Assembly: GCA_963933095.1 (NCBI GenBank)
Contig: CAWVSV010000027.1
Coordinates: forward strand, 1-27,284
DNA from: UBA1124 sp963933095
GTDB taxonomy: Bacteria; Pseudomonadota; Gammaproteobacteria; Pseudomonadales; Cellvibrionaceae
Direction of reading: 5' to 3'
DNA: 27,284 nt
The notes under the pieces: generated by a model
Database searches by the model: none
Told to the model about the DNA's origin: nothing
What the model saw: only the letters and a program-made list of their open reading frames with translations
Made by a program: the position numbers and the translations under genes
In this document: positions 7,817-16,158 of the stretch, one piece after another
Position numbering within the stretch: the stretch's first letter is position 1
Layout of the letters: each line of letters opens with the position of its first letter

Positions 7817-8485
7817 TCAAGGTTTAATCAGTTTTTTTGGATGCTTGCGCGCCGGATAGCAAGTGCTGCAGATATCACACACTAAACCGTGACAGGCTCG
7901 CGCCTGACAGTGTTCGCGGCCATAGTAGATGATTTGTAAGTGCATTTTGTTCCAGCTGTCGGCGGGAAACAGCTTTTTTAAGTCGCGTTCGGTTTGTACA
8001 ACATTTTTGCCAGAGGTTAAGCCCCAGCGCTGGGCCAAGCGGTGTATGTGGGTGTCGACGGCAAAGGCAGGAATATCAAACACTTGGCTCATCACTACGC
8101 TGGCGGTTTTGTGGCCAACTCCAGGTAGCTTTTCCAGCTCTTCGAAGGTATTGGGTACTTCGCCCTGATGATTGTCCACCAGCATTTGCGATAATACTGA
8201 AATCGCTTTCGACTTTTGCGGCGATAAACCGCAGGGGCGGATCACTGCTTTAATATCCTCCACCGGTACCTTAGCCATGTCAAAGGGGTTGTCGGCCAGC
8301 TGCCATAGTGCAGGAGTAATTTTATTCACTCGCTCGTCAGTGCACTGGGCCGACAGCAACACTGCGATCAATAAGCTGTAACCGTCGAAGTGGTCGAGCG
8401 GCACGGGTGGGTCGGGGTAAAGTTCTCGTAAACGCCTAAACACATAGTTTGCGCGTTCGGCTTTGAGTAGGTTTTTAGCACTCAT
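7817..8485 (-). CDS. nth: Endonuclease III, base-excision DNA glycosylase/AP lyase
   Basis: Nth removes oxidised pyrimidines and cleaves the abasic site. The preferred start is the ATG at 8485, giving 222 residues and an ATGA overlap with the DUF445 gene. The longer frame from 8557 adds an unlikely extension overlapping that gene. The helix-hairpin-helix segment LPGVGHKTASVV carries the catalytic lysine K126, and AVDTHIHRLAQRWGL carries the catalytic aspartate D144 (equivalents of E. coli K120 and D138). The C-terminal cysteine cluster is present but spaced C-x4-C-x4-C-x2-C-x2-C. That differs from the canonical C-x6-C-x2-C-x5-C of the 4Fe-4S loop. The tail is lysine-rich. Confidence 0.93.
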   Translation of the reverse strand: MSAKNLLKAERANYVFRRLRELYPDPPVPLDHFDGYSLLIAVLLSAQCTDERVNKITPALWQLADNPFDMAKVPVEDIKAVIRPCGLSPQKSKAISVLSQMLVDNHQGEVPNTFEELEKLPGVGHKTASVVMSQVFDIPAFAVDTHIHRLAQRWGLTSGKNVVQTERDLKKLFPADSWNKMHLQIIYYGREHCQARACHGLVCDICSTCYPARKHPKKLIKP

Positions 8486-9198
8486 GTTTGCGCTTGTACC
8501 AATGCAGCAATTAAACCAATTATGCCGCCAAATATGCCGCCCCATACCACCAGCCAACCGAGATGCTGGCGGATCATGGTTTGAATAATTTCTTTCACTA
8601 ACTGCGGTGTCAGCTCATTCAGACGCTGTTCAATAATACTTTCAACTTTGCCTCGCATCTCATCAATAATTTTCGGCTGCTCGATATTAAGCAGTAGTAG
8701 CTCGTTAAATTTGTCGCTCTGGCTAATATCAATTAACGCGGTTTTCATTTTGCTGATAAAGGGGTCTTTTAACGGTTCTAAAGCGGCGGTGCCGCCAAAC
8801 ATGCCTAGCATGCTGCCAAAAGAGGACTCCTCTACGGCCGATACCATTGATGCATAGGCCGGCTGCATATCTATTTTGTCAATAATAGGCGCGAAGTCGA
8901 AATGAGCGGCGTGGCCCGCGCTATCGGATAAAAAACGGTCGATATTTTCAGCGGTAAAAAACTGCTGCATCATCAAATCTCTAATACCGGATTTGAAATC
9001 CTCGAACCGCGCCGGAATGACACCTGAGCCGTACAACCCAGGAATTTTTTCAAACAGCATGTGCACCGCAAGCCAGTTGGTAAAAGCGCCGGCGAGAGCA
9101 AATAGACCGATATTCAGAATCAGCGGATTCTTGAATAAGTACCCGCTGGCAAAAATGGCCAGCGCGAGAAAATTAGCAATTAGGCTTTTATTCAGCAT
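8482..9198 (-). CDS. DUF445 family membrane protein
   Basis: This is a 238-residue protein from the ATG at 9198, which lies 13 bases after the dapC stop. A frame from 9258 would overlap dapC and is less likely. Two adjacent N-terminal membrane segments (IANFLALAIFASGYLF and LILNIGLFALAGAFTNWLAV) are followed by the DUF445 hallmark GAFTNWLAVHMLF, with a basic/aromatic continuation. A long amphipathic, partly coiled-coil middle follows, then a C-terminal membrane segment (LVVWGGIFGGIIGLIAALV). Function is unknown for the family. Its place between dapC and nth, with a 4-base overlap into nth, shows co-translation but no obvious shared pathway. Confidence 0.82.
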   Translation of the reverse strand: MLNKSLIANFLALAIFASGYLFKNPLILNIGLFALAGAFTNWLAVHMLFEKIPGLYGSGVIPARFEDFKSGIRDLMMQQFFTAENIDRFLSDSAGHAAHFDFAPIIDKIDMQPAYASMVSAVEESSFGSMLGMFGGTAALEPLKDPFISKMKTALIDISQSDKFNELLLLNIEQPKIIDEMRGKVESIIEQRLNELTPQLVKEIIQTMIRQHLGWLVVWGGIFGGIIGLIAALVQAQT

Positions 9199-9211
9199 TG
9201 TTAGAATCACT

Positions 9212-10429
9212 TTATAGAGACTGGACGTATTGCTTGATGCGTTCGGCGGCTTCAACACATTGTGCGACTTCGGCCACTAGTGCCATGCGCACATAATATT
9301 CACCAGGGTCCGTACCTTGAGTTTCACGAGCAATGTAGCTGCCAGGCAGTACAGTGACGTTTTGCTGGGCGAATAGGCCTTGAGCAAATTCGGAGCCAGG
9401 TATGGGGGTGCGTACCCACAAATAAAAACTGGCATTGGGTTTGGTGGCCGGTAACACACCGTCGAATATCGCCAATACGGCATCAAATTTTTGCCGGTAA
9501 AGTTCACGATTGGTTTGTACATGCTCTTCGTCGTTCCATGCGGCAATACTGGCGAGCTGTGAGGCTACCGGCATGGCACAGCCATGATAGGTGCGGTAGA
9601 GCAAAAATTTTTGAATAACGTCGGCATCTCCAGCGACAAAGCCTGAGCGCAGCCCTGGTAAATTTGAGCGCTTGGAGAGGCTGTGAAACACTACGCAATT
9701 TTTATAATCGTCGCGGCCAATGTCAGCGCATGCCTGCAGCAGGCCAATAGGTGGCGCTTGCTCATCGAAGTAAAGTTCGGAGTAGCATTCGTCCGAGGCG
9801 ATAATAAAATCGTATTGGTCGGCTAATGCAATCAGCTTTTTATAAGTGTTTGTATCGATTACGCTGCCGGTGGGATTGCCAGGTGAGCATAAAAACAACA
9901 GCTGGCAGCGCTTCCAAATGTCGGCAGGTACGATGTCAAAATCGGGTAAAAAGCCATTGTCGGCGGTGCAATTCAGATAATAGGGTTCGGCACCCGATAG
10001 ATAGGCTGCGCCTTCGTAAATCTGGTAAAAGGGGTTGGGGCTGATGACCAGAGGGCTCTTGTGAGCTTGGTCAGGCGCTCTATTAATTACCGCTTGGGTG
10101 AAGGCAAATAGCGCTTCTCGAGTGCCATTCACCGGCAGTACTTGGGTGTTGGGGTTTAGGCTCGCCGCTTTTAAATTAAAGCGAGTTTCGCACCACTTAG
10201 CGATGGTGCCGCGCAATTCCGCTAAACCTTTGGTAGAGGGGTAGTTGGCGATGCGTGCCATATTTTCCACTAGGCAATCGAGCACAAACTGTGGCGGCTT
10301 ATGCTTTGGCTCACCTATCGAGAGTGCGATGTGTTCGAGCTCAGTCGGCGGGGACACCGCCGCTTTTAGCTTGGCCAACTTTTCGAAGGGATAAGGTTGT
10401 AGTTTGTTTAAATCAGGGTTCATTGGCAT
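9212..10429 (-). CDS. dapC: Succinyldiaminopimelate aminotransferase (DapC)
   Basis: This is a PLP-dependent class I aminotransferase that converts N-succinyl-2-amino-6-ketopimelate to N-succinyl-L,L-diaminopimelate. It has 405 residues. The N-terminus NKLQPYPFEKLAKLK is typical of the proteobacterial DapC group. SPGNPTGSVI is the fold-type I substrate/cofactor loop. HSLSKRSNLPGLRSGFV contains the Schiff-base lysine followed by the conserved arginine region. Either the ATG at 10429 or the one at 10423 could be used; neither has a strong ribosome-binding site. The gene lies 38 bp after glnD, an order also seen in Pseudomonas, and dapD is in the same block. This context favours DapC over a generic aspartate-type aminotransferase. 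Confidence 0.93.
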   Translation of the reverse strand: MPMNPDLNKLQPYPFEKLAKLKAAVSPPTELEHIALSIGEPKHKPPQFVLDCLVENMARIANYPSTKGLAELRGTIAKWCETRFNLKAASLNPNTQVLPVNGTREALFAFTQAVINRAPDQAHKSPLVISPNPFYQIYEGAAYLSGAEPYYLNCTADNGFLPDFDIVPADIWKRCQLLFLCSPGNPTGSVIDTNTYKKLIALADQYDFIIASDECYSELYFDEQAPPIGLLQACADIGRDDYKNCVVFHSLSKRSNLPGLRSGFVAGDADVIQKFLLYRTYHGCAMPVASQLASIAAWNDEEHVQTNRELYRQKFDAVLAIFDGVLPATKPNASFYLWVRTPIPGSEFAQGLFAQQNVTVLPGSYIARETQGTDPGEYYVRMALVAEVAQCVEAAERIKQYVQSL

Positions 10430-10467
10430 CGCTACATAAATTTTTATTGGATTTAATATTATTGCAA

Positions 10468-13152
10468 TTATTCTTTATCTACTTGCTGATCCAGTTGGCG
10501 GCAAATTTCTGCCTGCAGCGCTCGTCCCAATTGCTCATCGAAAAGCGGTTGGCTCTGGTGGTCGGTAATAAAAAATATATCTTCAACGCGCTCGCCTAGG
10601 GTACTGATGCGGGCATTTTGCAGACGCACATTAAATTCGAGGAATATTCGACCGATGCGTGCCAGTAGGCCGGGTCGGTCCGGAGTGATGACTTCGAGCA
10701 CACTGTAGCCATTGAGCTTGTCGTGAGATAGCGAGGTCTGAGTTGGCATGGCAAAATGCTTGAGTTGTCTCGGTGTGCGGCGGCTTATTTGTGCGGAGTA
10801 CTCATCGATCAGGGTCAGCTCGTTTATTAATACGCGCTGAATACGAGCTATTAGCAGTGGGTCGTCACCAATAGGGTGGCCGTCTGGGTCGAGTACAAAG
10901 AACGTATCAATGGCGTAACCGTCACGAGAGTTGTAAATGCGTGCATCTTGAATGCTGAGATTGAGTTGATCCAATGCGGTAGCGGCGGCGGCAAAAACAT
11001 TATTTTTCTCTTTAGTACGAATAAATATTTGCGTCGCACCTTCGTACTGGTGCTCGCTGGTCTCTTTAACAAGCACAAGTGGCTTATCGCAGTTATGGGC
11101 GGCAATGGCTTCGGTGTGCCAGACAATATCGTTGTGGTTTTCGCGCAGATAATAGTCGTCACCCATATCACCCCAAACGGACATTATTTGTGTTCGCTCA
11201 AAACCTTTGTGTTCAAGTTTTACGATAGCGGCATCGACCGTCTCGGCGATTAGGTCATTTTTGTCGACGGTGTTCTCTAGGCCGCGGCGCAGGGCGCATT
11301 TTGTCTCTAGGTACAGTTGGCGCATTAAGCTGGCGCGCCAGCTGCTCCAAAGGTCTGGGTTAGTGGCGTTAATGTCGGCCACGGTCATGGCGTAGAGATA
11401 GTCGAGGTGTAGTTGGTCGCCCATTTGCAAGGCGAAATCATGAATCACATCAGGGTCTGACAAGTCTTGTTTTTGCGAGACCTGTGACATTAGCAAATGT
11501 TTTTCAACCAGCCAGCAGACTAGGCGGGTTCTACGCGGTGATAAGCTATGGCGTTGGCAGAACAACTCAGCATCTATGGCCCCTAAAGTAGAGTGATCGC
11601 CGCCGCGACCCTTGGCAATATCGTGGTATAGGCCGGCGACATAGAGAAGTTCTGGATGCGATAGCCGCTTAAGTACATGGCAGGCAATAGGAAATTTTTC
11701 TTCCGTTTCTTGTTTGTTAAAGTCACACATATTCTGCACTACGTGCAGCGTGTGTGCATCCACCGTATAGATATGGAACAAATCGTGTTGCATTTGCCCC
11801 GTTATCTGTCCGAATTCAGGTAAGTAGCGGCCGAGTACGCCATATCGTTTCATACGTCTAAGTTGCGTGGCGAGCGTGTCCGGTCGCTGAAACAGTTGAA
11901 TGAATAACGCGGTGTTGTTTTTGTCGTCACGAAAGTGGTCGTCAATTAAGTGGCGGTGCTCGCGAATTAGGCGGATTGTTGATGCGCGTGCGCCCTTAAT
12001 TGAGGGGTTTGCCCCCATTAATGTGAAAATTTCTAACAGCGCCGATGGTGTTTCCTCGAAGACTTTAATATGTGCGACTTCGATAAATTTTCCGCGCAGT
12101 TGAAAACGTTCATTAATTGGGGTGGCACTTTTAACCATTCCCTGACGCAAAATAGCTTCACTAAGAAATTGCAGAAGTACATCGTTTAGCTCGCGCAGGG
12201 CTTGTACTATGCGGTAGTACCAGTGCATAAATTGTTCGACAGCTAAGCTCTCGTCGCTGTCTTGATAACCAAATATTTTTGCCAGTTCGCGCTGGTGGTG
12301 GAACAGCAAACGCTCTTCAGCTCGGCCGGCGATCATGTGTAGGCCGTAGCGGACTTTCCATAGGCACTCTTCGCCGTTGAGCAAGATGCCGAACTCTTCC
12401 TCGGTGAAAAACCCTTGTCCCTGTAACTGTTTTAAGGTGCGCACACCAAAAAAGCGCTTGGCGACCCAGCTAATCATTTGAATGTCGCGCAGGCCGCCAG
12501 GGGCGTTTTTAACATTCGGTTCTAAGTTGTACTCGGTGTTGTTATGTAGCTTGTGGCGAGCCTTTTGTTCGTCCCATTTGGCGCGAAAAAAATCCTCAGC
12601 AGGCCAAAGTTGCGCTGAGCTAGTGGCGCGCAATAAAGCTAGTCGCGGATGGTCGCTGCCCAGCAGTGTGCGGCACTCCATCATATTGGTAGCGACAGTG
12701 ATATCGCTTTGGGCGATGTCCACGCACTGCTCAATAGTGCGCACGCTATGGCCTATCTCTAACCCTATATCCCACAGTAGGGTGAGGAATTGCTCAATGG
12801 CATCGGCGTTGGCTTTTCCTGACTTCTCTGTTGCCAGTAGTAACAGTAGGTCAATATCGGACTTAGGGTGTAGCTCGCCGCGACCGTAGCCGCCCACTGC
12901 GAGCAGACTGACATCCTCATCCCATTCGAACTGGTGCCAAGCATAGTGCAGCAGGCAATCGATAAGCAGTGCGCGCTCGCAAATTAAGTTGCGTATATCT
13001 TCGCCTTCGCGAAAGCGTTGGTCGAAGTGAATGCCGCTAGCGCTGAGAGCGTCTTTAAAAGTGGGGATGCGCTTCTTTTCGATCAGGTCGCGTCGAAAAC
13101 GTGTCTGGTCGAAGAAAAACAGCGGTCGTTCAAAATAGGGCGCGTCAGACAT
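10468..13152 (-). CDS. glnD: PII uridylyltransferase/uridylyl-removing enzyme (GlnD)
   Basis: GlnD is the primary glutamine sensor of the nitrogen cascade. It uridylylates PII when glutamine is low and removes UMP when it is high. From the ATG at 13152 the protein has 894 residues, close to the family size. The nucleotidyltransferase motif LLAVGGYGRGELHPKSDIDL carries the catalytic GG/DxD. DTEYNLEPNVK-type family sequence follows. The HD domain includes HIYTVDAHTLHVV and LYHDIAKGRGGDHS. Two C-terminal ACT domains are seen (GATQIFIRTKEKN and VLEVITPDRPGLLARIGRIF), the likely glutamine-binding part. An in-frame GTG at 13176 is possible but falls inside a perfect hairpin and adds only eight residues, so the ATG is preferred. 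The gene is preceded by three successive inverted repeats. Confidence 0.95.
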   Translation of the reverse strand: MSDAPYFERPLFFFDQTRFRRDLIEKKRIPTFKDALSASGIHFDQRFREGEDIRNLICERALLIDCLLHYAWHQFEWDEDVSLLAVGGYGRGELHPKSDIDLLLLLATEKSGKANADAIEQFLTLLWDIGLEIGHSVRTIEQCVDIAQSDITVATNMMECRTLLGSDHPRLALLRATSSAQLWPAEDFFRAKWDEQKARHKLHNNTEYNLEPNVKNAPGGLRDIQMISWVAKRFFGVRTLKQLQGQGFFTEEEFGILLNGEECLWKVRYGLHMIAGRAEERLLFHHQRELAKIFGYQDSDESLAVEQFMHWYYRIVQALRELNDVLLQFLSEAILRQGMVKSATPINERFQLRGKFIEVAHIKVFEETPSALLEIFTLMGANPSIKGARASTIRLIREHRHLIDDHFRDDKNNTALFIQLFQRPDTLATQLRRMKRYGVLGRYLPEFGQITGQMQHDLFHIYTVDAHTLHVVQNMCDFNKQETEEKFPIACHVLKRLSHPELLYVAGLYHDIAKGRGGDHSTLGAIDAELFCQRHSLSPRRTRLVCWLVEKHLLMSQVSQKQDLSDPDVIHDFALQMGDQLHLDYLYAMTVADINATNPDLWSSWRASLMRQLYLETKCALRRGLENTVDKNDLIAETVDAAIVKLEHKGFERTQIMSVWGDMGDDYYLRENHNDIVWHTEAIAAHNCDKPLVLVKETSEHQYEGATQIFIRTKEKNNVFAAAATALDQLNLSIQDARIYNSRDGYAIDTFFVLDPDGHPIGDDPLLIARIQRVLINELTLIDEYSAQISRRTPRQLKHFAMPTQTSLSHDKLNGYSVLEVITPDRPGLLARIGRIFLEFNVRLQNARISTLGERVEDIFFITDHQSQPLFDEQLGRALQAEICRQLDQQVDKE

Positions 13153-13169
13153 TGTTGGCAGTACCCGTT

Positions 13170-13233
13170 TCGGCACAGGTCTGTGCCGACGCCCAAAGGG
13201 CTGGAGCTAAACACAAATGATGTTGTGTTTAGC
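13170..13233 (-). promoter_or_regulatory. Structured leader upstream of glnD: three consecutive hairpins
   Basis: Three perfect inverted repeats are packed between map and glnD. The first has an 11-bp stem (13206-13216 with 13223-13233, six-base loop). The second is GCCC-aaa-GGGC (13191-13201). The third has a 9-bp stem (13170-13178 with 13181-13189, two-base loop). The last ends 17 bases before the glnD ATG. None is followed by a T-run, so they are not simple terminators. They could be an mRNA leader structure, a processing site or protein-binding palindromes. Confidence 0.5.
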
Positions 13234-13273
13234 ATGATTGGAACAATGGCTGATGCCAAATTATTAATATCTA

Positions 13274-14047
13274 TTAAAGAAAGCTTTCTTCTTTGCGGGC
13301 AGTCAGTACTTCAACTCCGTTGGCCGTTACGGCGAGAGTGTGCTCCCATTGGGCGGAAAGACGGCCATCTTTAGTTTCTACAGTCCAGCCATCCTTTTTT
13401 AACTTGCCAGCGGCTTTGCCAGCATTGAGCATCGGCTCGATAGTGAAGGTCATGCCCTCTTTAAGAATTAAACCGGTATCGGGACGACCGTAATGCATCA
13501 CTTGTGGCTCTTCATGGAAGACCCTGCCGATACCGTGGCCGCAATAGTCGCGCACGATACTATAGTGGTTTTTTTCGGCGTGTTGCTGAATGACGTGGCC
13601 TATATCGCCGAGACGGCAGCCAGGTTTTACCAGCTCTATGCCCTTATACAAGCACTCCTGGGTCACTTGAATTAGGCGCGTGGCATGACTTGGTGCCTCA
13701 CCCACGACGTACATCTTGCTGGTGTCGCCGTGAAATTCTTCATGAATCACAGTGACGTCAATATTGATGATGTCGCCTTTTTTAAGCTTTTTCTTTTCTG
13801 ACGGTATGCCATGGCAAATGACATGGTTGACCGAGGTACACACCGACTTGGGGAAACCGCGGTAACCGAGGCAGGCGGGAATGGCTTTTTGCACCTCGAC
13901 AATATGTTCGTGGCAGATGCGGTCGAGCTCGCCAGTAGTGACGCCAGCCACCACATGCTCACCGATTAATTCCAGTACTTCGGCCGCCATACGGCCGGCA
14001 ATGCGCATTTTTTCAATATCGGCGGTTGTTTTTATACTGACGGTCAT
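13274..14047 (-). CDS. map: Methionine aminopeptidase, type I
   Basis: Map removes the initiator methionine from nascent proteins. The protein has 257 residues, close to the 264 of E. coli. The dinuclear metal ligands are all visible: D97 in NIDVT, D108 in HGDTSKM, the histidine of YCGHGIGRVFHEEP, the glutamate of TIEPML and the glutamate of QWEHTLAV. The ATG at 14047 follows AGGA at good spacing. It is transcribed away from rpsB, as in most gammaproteobacteria, and precedes glnD on the same strand. Confidence 0.97.
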   Translation of the reverse strand: MTVSIKTTADIEKMRIAGRMAAEVLELIGEHVVAGVTTGELDRICHEHIVEVQKAIPACLGYRGFPKSVCTSVNHVICHGIPSEKKKLKKGDIINIDVTVIHEEFHGDTSKMYVVGEAPSHATRLIQVTQECLYKGIELVKPGCRLGDIGHVIQQHAEKNHYSIVRDYCGHGIGRVFHEEPQVMHYGRPDTGLILKEGMTFTIEPMLNAGKAAGKLKKDGWTVETKDGRLSAQWEHTLAVTANGVEVLTARKEESFL

Positions 14048-14194
14048 GGTTTTCCTGCTTTATAAAATGTAATAGTTGCAGAGTCTTGCATTGAGCGATG
14101 CAAGTGTAAAACCGTTATTGTAAACCATGCTTAGAGTTTCGTGCACAGTGGCTGCAAAAAGAGTAATTATCTTTAAGTGGGGTGTGGTATGTGG
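14048..14194. other. Divergent map/rpsB intergenic region, map-proximal part
   Basis: This part of the 371-bp gap between map and rpsB must hold the map promoter on the minus strand. AT-rich stretches (for example near 14062-14072) are present, but no hexamer pair is convincing. No gene is seen here. Confidence 0.5.
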
Positions 14195-14200
14195 TATAAA
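14172..14200 (+). promoter_or_regulatory. Probable promoter of rpsB-tsf
   Basis: An extended -10 (TGG-TATAAA, hexamer 14195-14200) is followed at once by a GC-rich discriminator (GCGCGCCCCC). That combination is typical of ribosomal promoters under stringent (ppGpp) control. The -35 candidate TTTAAG (14172-14177) at 17 bp is poor. Confidence 0.55.
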
Positions 14201-14418
14201 GCGCGCCCCCAGAAAATTCTGAGGGTCTGTTTCGCCTGATCTGGCACTAATTCTTAGTGTGGTTTAGAGCGTTATAGTTATTTTATATAAAACGTCACAC
14301 ATACATCGACACGTGTTCCTGGGTGCCCAAACTCTAGTGCTTGGTTTTTTCAAGTTTAGCTGGGGTGATAGGGGTTGGTTCACGGGATGTATGGAGGCCT
14401 AACCCGTAAGGAAATATT
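14201..14418 (+). promoter_or_regulatory. Long 5' leader of rpsB, possible S2 autoregulatory region
   Basis: About 210 untranslated bases separate the promoter candidate from rpsB. A 6-bp hairpin CACTAA-ttc-TTAGTG lies at 14245-14259. ACGGG (14382-14386) can pair with CCCGT (14403-14407) immediately before the ribosome-binding site AAGGA (14408-14412). In E. coli, S2 represses its own rpsB-tsf mRNA through the leader. A similar control is inferred here from position and structure only. Confidence 0.45.
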
Positions 14419-15162
14419 ATGTCTACAGTAAGTATGCGCGACATGTTGCAAGCCGGTGTTCACTTTGGTCACCAGACTCGTTACTGGAACCCAAAGATGG
14501 ATCAGTACATCTTTGGCGCACGTAACAAAATTCATATTATCGATCTGGGTCAAACTGTCCCTGCCTTCAATGAAGCCCTTGCGATCATTAAAGATCTGGC
14601 TACAAAGAAGAAGAAGGTTTTATTCGTTGGCACCAAGCGTGCAGCGGGTAAGTCTATTAAAGAGCAGGCCGAACGCGCTGGCCAGCCTTACGTTAGTCAT
14701 CGCTGGTTGGGTGGTATGCTCACCAACTACAAGACTATCCGCGCTTCGATTCGTCGTTTTCGCGACCTGCAGGCCGAGTCTCAGGACGGTACTTTCGAGA
14801 AGTTGACCAAAAAAGAGGCGCTAATGCGTACTCGTTTGATGGTTAAGTTAGAGAACTCTATCGGTGGTATTAAGGATATGGGCGGTCTACCTGACGCGCT
14901 GTTCGTTATCGATGTTGATCACGAGCGCATCGCCATCAACGAAGCTAATAAGCTGGGTATTCCTGTTATCGGCGTAGTCGATACTAACAGTAATCCAGAT
15001 GGCATCGACTATGTTATTCCTGCTAACGATGACGCTATCCGCGCCATTAAGCTTTACACCACTGCTGCAGCCGATGCTTGCCTTGATGGTGCCAAAGCTG
15101 AAGCTGGCGTGCCTAACAAAGATGAGTACGTTGCTGAAGACGAAAAGAAAGTCGCTGAATAA
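14419..15162 (+). CDS. rpsB: 30S ribosomal protein S2
   Basis: S2 binds late in 30S assembly and helps recruit S1. The 247 residues match the family size (about 240). The N-terminus MSTVSMRDMLQAGVHFGHQT and the segments RWLGGMLTNYKT and PDALFVIDVDHERIAINEA are hallmark S2 sequences. The ATG follows AAGGA. It heads the rpsB-tsf unit. The C-terminal tail is acidic/lysine-rich (KDEYVAEDEKKVAE), as in relatives. Confidence 0.98.
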   Translation: MSTVSMRDMLQAGVHFGHQTRYWNPKMDQYIFGARNKIHIIDLGQTVPAFNEALAIIKDLATKKKKVLFVGTKRAAGKSIKEQAERAGQPYVSHRWLGGMLTNYKTIRASIRRFRDLQAESQDGTFEKLTKKEALMRTRLMVKLENSIGGIKDMGGLPDALFVIDVDHERIAINEANKLGIPVIGVVDTNSNPDGIDYVIPANDDAIRAIKLYTTAAADACLDGAKAEAGVPNKDEYVAEDEKKVAE

Positions 15163-15217
15163 GTTATGGGCAGCTTAGCTGCCGTTTTACTCAGCGTAGC
15201 GCCCCATTTTGGGGGTG

Positions 15218-15252
15218 CCGACAAAAGGGGAGCATAGCTCCCCTTTTGTCGG
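15218..15252 (+). terminator. Hairpin attenuator between rpsB and tsf
   Basis: A perfect 16-bp stem (15218-15233 with 15237-15252) has a three-base loop, with AAAAGGGG and CCCCTTTT blocks in the arms. The following bases are AT-rich but not a clean T-run. Placed between two co-transcribed genes, it probably acts as a partial terminator or as a 3' stabiliser that raises rpsB relative to tsf. Confidence 0.7.
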
Positions 15253-15285
15253 ATTATTTATATACAAATTTATGAGGGTTGGACT

Positions 15286-16158
15286 ATGGCAGCTATCTCT
15301 GCTTCTCAGGTTAAAGAACTTCGCGATCGCACTGGTCTCGGCATGATGGAGTGCAAAAAAGCACTTAAAGTTGCCGAAGGCGATATTAAATTGGCTATTG
15401 AGAATCTGCGTAAAGATTCTGGCCTTAAAGCTGAAAAGAAAGCTGGTCGCACCGCGGCTGAAGGTGTTGTTGCGGCTAAGGTTGCTGCAGATGGCAGCTA
15501 TGGCGTATTGGTTGAAGTTAACTCTGAGACCGACTTTTTAGCACGTGACGAAAACTTCCTGGCGTTTGTTGCCACTGTTGTCGACAAGGCTTTTGCTGAA
15601 AAGCAGACCGATATTGCGGCGCTAATGGCCGGTGAGTTGGAAGCGGCTCGTCAAGAGTTGGTGCAGAAGATTGGTGAGAACGTTAATCCTCGTCGCATCT
15701 CTTTGGTTGAGGCTAAGGCGGGTGTGGTTGGTGCGTATGTTCACTCTAACAAGCGTATTTCGTCGATAGTTGAGTTGAGCGCAGGTAGTGTTGAGCTGGC
15801 AAAAGATATTGCTATGCATGTTGCGGCTAGTAACCCTGCGGTAAATAAGCCGGAAGATATGGATCAAGCCAAGCTTGAATCCGAGAAAGAGATCATCAAG
15901 GCGCAGCCTGATATGGCCGGTAAGCCGGAGGCTATCGTTGATAAGATGATGGTTGGCCGTATCAAGAAGTTCTTAAAAGAGAATAGCTTGGTTGAGCAGC
16001 CTTTCGTTAAAAATCCTGACGTTACTGTTGGTGCCCTGGCCAAAGAAGCGGGCGCTGAAGTTGTTGGCTTTGTACGTTTGGAAGTGGGCGAGGGTATCGA
16101 AGTTGAGGTATCTGACTTTGCCGCTGAAGTTGCTGCTCAGGTTGCTGCAAGTAAGTAA
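15286..16158 (+). CDS. tsf: Elongation factor Ts
   Basis: EF-Ts exchanges GDP for GTP on EF-Tu. The protein has 290 residues. The N-terminal UBA-like module contains VKELRDRTGLGMMECKKAL. The segment NSETDFLARDENF is the EF-Tu-contacting core (the TDFV motif region). GAYVHSNKRISSIVEL and QPFVKNPDVTVG follow in order. The ATG follows GAGGG. The last 12 residues (AAEVAAQVAASK) are encoded in the first copy of a 77-bp tandem repeat that continues past the stop codon. The very alanine-rich tail is therefore part of the repeat structure. Confidence 0.98.
   Translation: MAAISASQVKELRDRTGLGMMECKKALKVAEGDIKLAIENLRKDSGLKAEKKAGRTAAEGVVAAKVAADGSYGVLVEVNSETDFLARDENFLAFVATVVDKAFAEKQTDIAALMAGELEAARQELVQKIGENVNPRRISLVEAKAGVVGAYVHSNKRISSIVELSAGSVELAKDIAMHVAASNPAVNKPEDMDQAKLESEKEIIKAQPDMAGKPEAIVDKMMVGRIKKFLKENSLVEQPFVKNPDVTVGALAKEAGAEVVGFVRLEVGEGIEVEVSDFAAEVAAQVAASK

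Noticed and set aside
8486..8557. Longer nth start at 8557
   Set aside because: It adds residues antithetic to the family N-terminus and overlaps the DUF445 gene deeply; the ATGA overlap at 8482-8485 is more plausible.
10876..11253. 125-codon plus-strand ORF within glnD
   Set aside because: It is a shadow of the glnD C-terminal coding region, whose ACT domain motifs are clear on the minus strand.
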